Shown here: piece by piece, positions 8,965 to 16,061 of the stretch
Layout: each line of letters opens with the position of its first letter
Numbering within the stretch: the first letter of the stretch is position 1
Assembly (NCBI RefSeq): GCF_001949145.1
Contig: NW_019091398.1
Span: 216,947 to 236,310, forward strand
Source of the DNA: Acanthaster planci
Taxonomy: Eukaryota; Echinodermata; Asteroidea; Valvatida; Acanthasteridae
Direction: 5' to 3'
DNA length: 19,364 nt
Notes under the pieces: generated by a model
What the model was told of the DNA's origin: nothing
Database searches by the model: none
What the model saw: the letters and a program-made list of their open reading frames with translations, nothing else
Program-made: the position numbers and the translations under genes

Positions 8965-9408
8965 GTTGGTTGGTTTAGCAGTCTTCCTTGGTTATATCTG
9001 AGAAATAGACTGTGTAAGCTTGGATACTTAACCAATTCTTTAAACCAGACATTTTCCACATTTCCGTAGGTGTTTTATCCTGAAATGTGGTCACTCAGTT
9101 ATCTAGTGTATAAACTCCTTTCGAACTTTAGGTATAGAGTACTGAAGTGCAAAACATCATGTGTGCAATTTTGAGTGTGTACCTCATACGTTTGCACTAC
9201 ACTTCTGGTTCAAAATGACATCCCACTTGAGTTCTCTACAACCTAAAAATATTTAATGCTCAGGGCAAGTCAAGGCTAGTGTTCGAACCATATTTGTGGT
9301 TACATGATCAGATTCACTATTGTTGTGTGTTGTCTTAGATCTGTCACATTTTGGTGCGTTAGGGTTATGTTATTCAGATTCCTTGATATGATTTCAATGT
9401 GACTTCAG
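8965..9408 (+). other. Intron, protease 2 to Frizzled-2, with a MITE-like insertion
   Basis: No gene. It contains the TA-flanked element at 9137-9236. The unit A partner intron is empty at this point. Confidence 0.65.
9137..9236. mobile_element. MITE-like element, copy 2 (TIR, TA duplication)
   Basis: Begins GAGTACTGAAGTG and ends CACTTGAGTTCTC (imperfect inverted repeats), flanked by TA on both sides (9135-9136 and 9237-9238). Shared inner sequence with copy 1 includes TTTGCACTAC followed by CTTC and then GGTTCA. The unoccupied paralogous site in unit A (about 2725) reads GGTATAACG, so the insertion came after, or was not shared by, the tandem duplication. Confidence 0.7.
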
Positions 9409-9599
9409 AGTTTCAACCTAGCTGCGAGCCTCTGGAGCCATCCAACCAGTGCACTGACTTGGTGCCTTATGCAGACACGTACTCAACCAATCAATCATTT
9501 TTCGATGACTTGATTGACCACTTGCTGAGTTTTGAGATGTGTCACAGTCATGCCAACCAGTTCCTATGCATGATGTTCATGCCAGGGTGCAGTCTGAGG
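9409..9599 (+). CDS. Frizzled CRD 2, first exon
   Basis: Partner of 2922-3112, 191 bases. The acceptor is GACTTCAG (ends 9408). Cys1-Cys5 are in PSCEPLEP, NQCTDL, FEMCHSH, QFLCMMF and MPGCSLR. Differences from CRD 1 cluster in the variable helix (ADTYSTNQSFFDDLIDHLL). The donor is GTAAGT at 9600, phase 0. Confidence 0.9.
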
Positions 9600-10008
9600 G
9601 TAAGTCGATTCAATCATTCTTTGCAAAATTTGGAGGAACATACGAAAATGTAATGAGAAATTAAGGTAGCTTTGAAGTAAAACGTAAGTCAGTTGTTCCA
9701 ATTCACAGTTACAAGTGTGTACCCTGTCAGTTTTGAAAGTGTAAAAGCTTGCAGTGAACATTCTGCATTATGCTTCACTTCTGTAAATAACGGACAAAAT
9801 CTTTTTAAAGCAAGGCATTTCTATCAGTAAATTTCTCATGTCATCCAACTAGAGCCTCAGCAAGCTGATATAATCCTCCAATCACTGGAGAGCAATTAGT
9901 TTCCGTTGCATAATAGGCACACCCGTCCTTGTTTTTGTCACTCATTTTGACTCTTCAACTTCCCCTTCCCAGCTCCAGCTGAATGAAATTTGTTGTCATT
10001 TTAATCAG
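9600..10008 (+). other. Intron within Frizzled CRD 2
   Basis: Phase 0, AT-rich, about 60 bases longer than in unit A. No gene is seen. Confidence 0.6.
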
Positions 10009-10153
10009 GAAGTACCCTGCAGAGCCTTCTGCCAGGAGTTTGTAGATAATTGTAGCAGTGTCTATCTGGATGCGACGGGCATGTTCTTAGAGTGGTTTAT
10101 ACCATGTGAACACTATCCAGTAGGTCGTCCTGGTCAAATGACTTGTGCCAACG
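10009..10153 (+). CDS. Frizzled CRD 2, second exon
   Basis: Partner of 3461-3605, 145 bases. It reads EVPCRAFCQEFVDNCSS (Cys6-Cys8), then IPCEHYP (Cys9) and QMTC (Cys10), completing ten cysteines. The acceptor is TTTTAATCAG and the donor GTAAGT at 10154, phase 1. The exon's first half differs from CRD 1 by almost nothing, whereas the flanking introns are clearly diverged. Confidence 0.9.
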
Positions 10154-10662
10154 GTAAGTCTTGAAGATATCTTCCGCAATATGTAAACACATAGATTTGG
10201 TGACTGCACTGAGATATGATTATTGAGGTGTGCTGGCTGTGTTGTGCTGTGCCGACATATGTTTCATGCTGTGCGCATCATGACAAATTTTAAACCCCTT
10301 TATGATTGAGTAGCATTGAGCACATGTTGAAAACTTTTAAAGTGGCAAGATAGAATAGTACATCTTTTGATTATTGTAGCTTAGCTTGACCGGAGAAGGC
10401 ACTCATTTCAAAGCAGTTAAACTGGGAAAAAGAATGATATGCAATTTTGACATCGACAAATCACTGGACACATCGTTTGAAAAGGGAAGGAAGACTGGCC
10501 TGATGTGTTTGGAGAATTTTAGTCCCTGACGTAACTTTATGTCTTTTGACATAACTTTCCTTTAATCAAGCTTTTACAATTAGAAAAGATCTTTTAAAAT
10601 CTTGTTCAGCTGTAATTGGGTCTTTACCAACACGTTTTCAGTGAATTGTATTTTTCCCTAAG
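10154..10662 (+). other. Intron, Frizzled-2 to CUB-2
   Basis: Lacks the element found in the unit A partner. The region around 10405 is the matching empty site. No gene. The used acceptor is CCCTAAG ending at 10662. Confidence 0.6.
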
Positions 10663-11053
10663 GCATCGATGCCAGGTGTGAGTTGAGCCACAGTGGTACC
10701 CTCATCGATGTTCCTGCCAGCAGTCATGCGACCTTGTACTCTCCACGTTACCCACTATATGAAGAGACACTGCAGTGTTTCTGGATCTTTGTTGGACCTC
10801 CAGACTACCACAGACTTCTAATCAAATTTGTAGCAATGGACTACGATTGGAAGGGAAATAATGCTCTAATTGTGGGGTACGGAGACAACCCTGGCAACCT
10901 GAGCACTCAACTAGGTCGATTCAGTGGTGCAGACAAGGCAGGCCCTGTTGATCCAATCTGATACAGCATGGATCTGGTATGGCACTGGCAGTGGAAAGCC
11001 ATTGAAACTTCTTGGAGGGTTCCAACTAGAGATCCATGCTACAAACATCACAG
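10663..11053 (+). pseudogene. CUB domain 2 exon, frameshifted
   Basis: Partner of the CUB-1 exon. It opens CELSHSGTL and YSPRYPLYEETLQCFW and is nearly identical to CUB-1 for about 270 bases. After GGCCCT (10941-10946), unit A has GTGCTGATCC but unit B has GTTGATCC, two bases fewer. The frame then meets TGA at 10959-10961. A second difference, a 21-base loss near 10995, is in frame. The exon is 391 bases (not a multiple of three) where a 1-1 exon must be. The donor GTTTGA at 11054 is intact. It may be a real null allele, a young pseudogenising event or an assembly error. Confidence 0.88.
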
Positions 11054-12312
11054 GTTTGAATGTACAATCACTTCATTCATTACACAATTGATAAGTTCAC
11101 CCTGTCGAAGCTCAGTGCCTTGATGGAGTTTAACACACCTAATGTGACAGATTCTCTCCTGTTTCCAAATCAGTAGGCTAGTGGCAAATGAATGAGGCCA
11201 TAGCCCTTATCACATAGATAAACAATAATGTGACCATTGATAAACAATAATATGATAGATGGACCACTTGTTGTATAATGTTCCATGCGATAACCTACTA
11301 GTGCACATGTGCAAATATTGTGACATGCATTATCTCTCTGTTGCATTTGTAGTGCGTGTACCATCTTCACAGTGATCTATCCATTTTTATGAGATTGTGG
11401 CAGTTCATGCTCTATCACACGAATGGAGCAAATTGTTTCATTTGGACTTCTTAAGACTTCTTTTTCTTTTTGCATTTCCCAACTATCACTTGTCATTCAT
11501 ATGAAGGTGGTTATCACACGCACTCGTTGGCCATACCTGACTTCATCTCTGCATCAACTTTCATCTCTGAAAATTATACTCACTTCTAGGCCAAACAGTA
11601 CTTGAAAGAAAGACTTCAGTAATCAGGATGATGAATGAATATAGACGTTTAGATGGCAGCATATGATTTATTATTAAGCTAACAACTCCAGGGTCGAGGA
11701 GGTTAAAAATCTTGCTCAGCCTGAGACCGAGGCTAATCCAAGCACTTCACCACACTGCTGGTACTACCTATGTGCATATGCATATAGTCTGCTGGTGACC
11801 AGATAATGAAGCATTTGCTTCTCCAGGAATGTCAGTGACATGTAACACGCACTCATGTAAAAGGAAACAACTTGCAATTGTAAAGCAAACAATCCACTCT
11901 CAGAAATTTTGTCTCAAACCTTGCAAGGTTTTCTGGCATTTCATGAAAAGGATTCTTGACAGGAATACTGGCTAATGGCATGTTCTGATTGACGGAATGT
12001 TTCATCTGTCACTCAAAATATTCTTCGTTCCATTGCAGGAATGCCGGTGAAATATCAATATGTTTTGTCAGGGGGCAAATGGATGGAAAAGAAATGGTGC
12101 AAATTAAGATGTCCTGGTGAAACCCCTGGGTTGCATGGTTGGCATGCTAGGATATTTAGAGCATATTCTTGACAAACTTAAGTGAGACATCAGAACCACC
12201 AGCATATTTCCTTCACTCCATTTTTCTGTTATATCACCCTCTTTTGTTTATCATAGCATATATACTTTACTCGTGACTTGATTTCCTGCAATGCCTTTTT
12301 TATTGATGGTAG
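11054..12312 (+). other. Intron, CUB-2 to LDLa-2, with a unit B-specific insertion
   Basis: 1,259 bases. About 11054-11178 and 12130-12312 align with the short unit A intron. Roughly 950 bases between them are private to unit B. The insertion holds a 13-base direct repeat GATAAACAATAAT (11217-11229 and 11239-11251) but no coding domain or terminal repeats that I can recognise. Confidence 0.6.
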
Positions 12313-12459
12313 ATTTGAGCTTGCTCTGTACTGTTCCGGAAGGAGGACCCAACACAGACCTTAGAACGATGCCAGCCTGGTGGTATTGTGACGGGTTTCC
12401 TGATTGCCCAGCAGGAGCAGATGAGCATAACTGTTCATCACCATGGTACAACCGAACCT
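12313..12459 (+). CDS. LDLa-like module 2 (single exon, four cysteines)
   Basis: Partner of 4938-5084, 147 bases, phase 1-1. It reads LCTVPEGGPNTDLRTM, then PAWWYCDGFPDCPAGADEHN and C. As in module 1, cysteines 2 and 3 are missing while the calcium-cage half is kept, so this state predates the duplication. The acceptor is TTGATGGTAG and the donor GTAAGC at 12460. It lies downstream of the CUB-2 frameshift, so it is translated only if the frame is intact in other alleles. Confidence 0.83.
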
Positions 12460-12773
12460 GTAAGCTGATAGCATCCACACTGAAAGCTTGGCAAAGTAGA
12501 TCTTTGACCTTGATCAGATGTTGACATGATAATGCAGAATCTAGTTACGTGGACACTTCCTCATCTGGGATTCCAAGAAAACCTAAATTCAGGATTTCAC
12601 AGATTTCTGAACCCACCGTAGACCAAGAATGAGGATATGATTGCGCAATGACAGTTTCTAGTAATTATTTTTGAAAATCATTTCCACAAGTACGTTGTAG
12701 GTTATTTTCAAATTTTGATCTAAGAATTTATTCTCTTCTTATATCGCAGAGCAATGTTTGCCATTATTTTCAG

Positions 12774-12966
12774 ATTTTCTGAATTCAACGACTTGCGGTG
12801 TTGGGGGAAGCACCCCTGTCTCTGCCAATCGGATAGTCGGTGGTACCCCTGCTTTAGCTGGTTCTTGGCCTTGGATGGTGTCACTCAGAGACAGTAATAG
12901 TGGGGAACACTGGTGTGGCGCCACACTTTTGTCAGAGCACTGGGCTCTCACAGCGGCACACTGCCT
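12774..12966 (+). CDS. Protease 3 exon: propeptide, activation site, His57
   Basis: The acceptor is TTATTTTCAG (ends 12773) with phase 1 entry, giving [12 protein letters not shown], which lines up with YVLNQAGCG of protease 2. An earlier AG at 12748-12749 would create an immediate TAG. Cys1 is in TTCG, and the activation site is SANR|IVGG. It continues [10 protein letters not shown], Cys42 in [10 protein letters not shown], and His57 in ALTAAHCL. The donor is GTAAGA at 12967, phase 2. This protease is clearly diverged from proteases 1 and 2. Confidence 0.92.
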
Positions 12967-13864
12967 GTAAGACACTATAATGATCTGTTGTGTACAAACA
13001 CCCCATCAGTATCATATTCTGAAATGACAACTTAGTTTTTGTCACCATGGTCTGTCTTTTAGGTTGCTGACATTGCAGAAGGTTATGAAGAATCCTCTAT
13101 AGCTAGTGCGGTGTAGCGGACAGCAAGTTTGAACAACGATCATTTGTCAACCAATGGTCGATATTGACTAGTAATTTATGCATTAAATATACACTGGATG
13201 TCAGGCAAATCCGACCTGTGTTGTTGCTTGACCTTGCCCAGTGCTGCAAAGTGCAGCTACTTGAATGTTGTTACCTTCCTACAAACTGTTCCCCTGCTCT
13301 CCAGAAACTAAGTCAGCGAAGACCAAGTGTGCACAAAATGCCCATAGACTTTTCTTCCATAGCCTTTCTACATGTATGAGTTATTCATAACCACCCCAAT
13401 CCATTGCTCTCATTGCCTAAAACGTGGCCCCGAAAGTCTATATAAAGCAAGCAGCTCCTGCAGTCAGCATTGATCATTCCTAAGCAGGCAGCTCTGGACA
13501 ACAACTCCTTGACCGTTCGTAGGCATATAGCTCTGCCATGAATACCCTACCTGTCACTCCCGAATAAATAGCTCAGATTCGGACGAGCTGTACTCCCATA
13601 CAGTAATATCCAGCCTCACTAGCAACAGAAGTTGATCATTGTAAAGTAAGATGATATAAATAATTCTTCAGAATAAATCAATTGTGTGTGTGAGTCAATC
13701 CAATGACTCTCAATCATTTTTGATAAGGGCTCCCTACCCTAAGAGAGACGTTATGCAGTACTTATGCCCATAACAGATTTCATGCAGAATCGTCCAAAAA
13801 GCTCACAGTGTCCGTGGAATGGGACATTTTTAATAAGAGAAATCATTTTGCTCTCCCATTCCAG
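12967..13864 (+). other. Intron in protease 3 with a TATA/poly(A)-signal cassette
   Basis: 898 bases without coding sequence. It contains TATATAAA (13439-13446), AATAAA (13563-13568 and 13672-13677) and a GT-rich tract at 13682-13691. See the separate entry for the LTR hypothesis. GAGTCA/TGACTC forms a short inverted repeat near 13691-13709. Confidence 0.6.
13112..13700 (+). mobile_element. Possible solo LTR or other promoter-bearing insertion
   Basis: Starts at a TG (TGTAGCGGAC). It has a good TATA box at 13439 and poly(A) signals at 13563 and 13672, the second followed within 10 bases by a TGTGTGTG stretch. This U3-R-U5-like order is unusual for an intron interior. No clear CA end, target duplication or retroviral coding sequence was found, so the ends are guesses. 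Confidence 0.25.
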
Positions 13865-14127
13865 CGAGTATTTTGACTTTGCCGTCCTTGGTGATGTTCG
13901 CCTGGACATCAGGTCCCCTTACCACGTTGACGTCCCCGTGAAGGAGGTGTACCTCCACAAGGGGTTCAACTTCACCAAGGGATTCTATGACCTGGCACTG
14001 ATCAGGTTTGTCCGTCCAGTGGAGCTCAATGACCACATTGACATAGCTTGCTTACCTGACCCAGGACTGAGGTTCACCAGGAACGAGTCATGTTTCATCA
14101 CTGGATGGGGGCATACGGAAGAAAATG
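13865..14127 (+). CDS. Protease 3 exon: Asp102 segment
   Basis: The acceptor is CTCCCATTCCAG (ends 13864). One base completes a Leu codon, then EYFDFAVLGDVRLDIRSP. The catalytic Asp is in GFYDLALIRF, Cys122 in DIACLPD, and Cys136 in ESCFITGWGH. Sequons NFT and NES are present. The exon is 263 bases against 275 in proteases 1 and 2 and visibly more GC-rich, consistent with an older split from them. The donor is GTAAGA at 14128, phase 1. Confidence 0.92.
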
Positions 14128-14349
14128 GTAAGACTAGCCTCTACGATGCTCTGTGAATGGCTGAGGTTGCAACTCTAGTGCCCTGACACCAGACGTGCAC
14201 TACAGAGATCTCCATTATTTGGCATTAGGCCTTAACTAATCTTGAGAACAAGTGAGTAAACTATGAGATGCCTAGACAGTGGAACAAAGTACAGTGTTTG
14301 GGAGAGTTGCGTCAATGTTGATGTGACAATTTTTTTCTGGAAATTGCAG

Positions 14350-14492
14350 GGTCTGTATCCAACATCCTTCAAGAGGTTGAAGTGCCCATGCTTGACCCTG
14401 CAACTTGCCAGCGACTGGCCCCTGACAATATCCAGGTGGCCGGTCAACTGCTATGTGCTGGCCACCCAGAGGGACGGATGGACACTTGCCAG
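14350..14492 (+). CDS. Protease 3 exon: Cys168-Cys191 segment
   Basis: The acceptor is GGAAATTGCAG (ends 14349) with phase 1 entry. It reads SVSNILQEVEVPMLDPATC (Cys168), then QLLCAGHPEG (Cys182) and MDTCQ (Cys191). Position 189 is Asp and 192 is Gln, the classic trypsin pocket, unlike proteases 1 and 2. The donor is GTAAGT at 14493, phase 0. Confidence 0.92.
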
Positions 14493-14795
14493 GTAAGTTG
14501 ACATGACTAGTCGATTTATTGTTTGATGGAGGTTTGCTGGCTGGTCATTATTTGCATGAAGAATTATGATTCATTTGACCTGATGCTAGTGCTTGAAGAA
14601 TTGATTGCATTTGATGGAAATAAAGTTCGGATTGACTCCAGCTTAGCTGGCTTGGCGATGAGTTACAGTAGGTTTTCCGGTCTAAGTTTGTCAGAGCTTT
14701 ACTAAACTAGAAATCAACTTAGAATGGATGGGATATAAGGGAAACGGAAGCACAGGCTGCCCTCTTCCAATGGACGTTTAACCCATCCCTCCTAG
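14493..14795 (+). other. Intron before the terminal exon
   Basis: 303 bases, phase 0. Nothing is recognised in it. Confidence 0.7.
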
Positions 14796-15002
14796 GGTGA
14801 CAGTGGAGGTCCACTGATGTACCAAACTGACAACGGCCGATGGACTGTGATAGGAATTACCAGCTTTGGTGATGGCTGTGGCAGGCCACTGGCGCCTGGT
14901 TACTACACCGAAGTCGCACCGTTCATGGACTTCATCTTGGCCGTAGTGAGCGGAGAGGGCCACCCAATGGCTAAGAAGAAAGTAATATGTGCATTTTGTT
15001 AG
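14796..15002 (+). CDS. Protease 3 terminal exon: Ser195, C-terminus and stop
   Basis: The acceptor is CATCCCTCCTAG (ends 14795). It starts GDSGGPLMYQ (catalytic Ser195), then GITSFGDGCGRPLAPGYY with Gly216, Cys220 and Gly226, and the helix FMDFILAVVSGEG. It ends KKKVICAFC and TAG. Where proteases 1 and 2 have Cys201 this domain has Tyr, leaving Cys136 without its usual partner. The C-terminal tail adds two cysteines. With His57 and Asp102 upstream it should be catalytically competent and trypsin-like. Confidence 0.93.
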   Translation, partial: GDSGGPLMYQTDNGRWTVIGITSFGDGCGRPLAPGYYTEVAPFMDFILAVVSGEGHPMAKKKVICAFC

Positions 15003-16055
15003 AAATCCTCACCCAGATTTAGATGCATAAACTGGATTGCTAGAAAAAGCCAGTCATCTTGATCTGATCCCATACCCGTGAATATTTTCCTTTAAAAAGG
15101 AACAGAAGACAGCAGGGACAGAAGAGAACTTGTCACTTTGCTTATTTTTTTTTATTTAGAAGCTGTGAAGTCTTCCCTTTTTCTTTTCATTACAGTTCAG
15201 TGTGTTTGAGTGCTTTATGAGCAGAGAAAGCATATTTGACTTCCCAAATTGTGGATTTATTGGAAGGAATAATTTATGATGATATTTGGTAATGTAGTCT
15301 TCTCTTCACCCCTCTCCAGACCCCCCGCCCCCCCAAAGTATCACTTGACAACGAATGTACTGTGAAACAGGTGGTTTGAAATATCCATTTGAGTGTTGAA
15401 TGACCAACTTGGCTTTGTCTACCCATTTTTTGAAAAGTTGACCTCTCCAAATTCCCCTTATTAAGTCCCAGAATGTTTGTGTCCATGATTCTTGCCTGCC
15501 ATTTTGCAAACCCATCCAAGGGCAGACGTACACTGTGGAAACGTGCATGTTCACTCGGAGTCTGCTACGTCTCCATCCGTCTAGCCCCCTCTTGTGGCCC
15601 AAAGCTGCACTTTAACTTTTTCCGTTTGCTTTGTTCAAGCATGGTTTACTCAGAGAGCACATCTTTACGTTTTACTTGATAAATTTGCTCAGCAGATTTG
15701 ACCTATTATTTTGAAGCATTCTGCTTACGTATGCTTTGCAGTTTTGTTTTACTTAGTCAGCTATGTATCTGTAGTTTTTATTCCATGCCATTTTTCTTAT
15801 GCTTACATATTATACAATTCTGTTAATGTTATTTCTTAAATTACCTCTTCTTTTGTCCTGCTCACTGATTTCACCATACGATTTTGTGGGAAGAAAAGTG
15901 GACTTCTTTGCTTTGCAAACTGAATATGATTGTTGTGCTTTTGGTATAACGACTGGTTCTTTTACACCGACTAATGTGTAAATAATTCACTAATCATTTT
16001 GAGCGTACTCCAGTGTGTGTACATAGTGGCATGTTTATTTCTTGCATGTACTGAA
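15003..16055 (+). other. Probable 3'UTR
   Basis: About 1.05 kb, AT-rich, with C-runs near 15320-15340 (CCCCCCGCCCCCCC). No AATAAA or ATTAAA is seen before 16056. The open frames here have no recognisable domain. Confidence 0.5.
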
Positions 16056-16061
16056 AATAAA
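16056..16061 (+). terminator. Probable poly(A) signal AATAAA
   Basis: First canonical hexamer after the stop codon at 15002, preceded by a GTGTGTACA stretch about 40 bases upstream. A second AATAAA at 16736-16741 is the alternative. Confidence 0.5.

Larger units (their letters stand above)
6758..12900 (+). repeat. Tandem duplication unit B
   Basis: Second copy of the block, beginning no later than 6758 (aligned with window position 1). It probably includes the protease 2 His57 exon at 5627, whose unit A partner would be upstream of the window. It ends inside the first exon of protease 3, where unit A has only a relic. Unit B carries a private insertion of about 950 bases in the CUB-LDLa intron and a frameshifted CUB exon. 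Confidence 0.85.
1..16061 (+). other. Partial gene: tandem S1-protease / Frizzled / CUB / LDLa multi-protease (3' part)
   Basis: Nineteen exons can be joined in phase. They encode protease 1 (from its Asp102 exon), Fz, CUB, LDLa, protease 2, Fz, CUB, LDLa, protease 3 and a stop: about 3.95 kb of coding sequence, roughly 1,315 codons. No signal peptide, transmembrane segment or start codon is visible, so the 5' end lies before the window. Known relatives by domain content are corin (Fz + LDLa + protease), enteropeptidase (LDLa + CUB + protease) and the polyserases (several S1 domains in one chain). The gene is interrupted by a frameshift in CUB-2. Treating the blocks as one gene is an inference from phase compatibility and from the lack of start codons or signal peptides between blocks. 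No named gene is recognised. Confidence 0.8.

Noticed and set aside
10947-10970. A tiny intron hiding the CUB-2 frameshift (GTTGAT...ATACAG)
   Set aside because: It would be about 20 bases, shorter than any plausible spliceosomal intron, and direct alignment with unit A shows a simple 2-base loss.
12748-12773. Earlier acceptor (ATATCGCAG) for the first protease 3 exon
   Set aside because: With the phase 1 donor of LDLa-2 it would produce an immediate TAG. The AG at 12772-12773 gives YFLN, matching the YVLN of protease 2.
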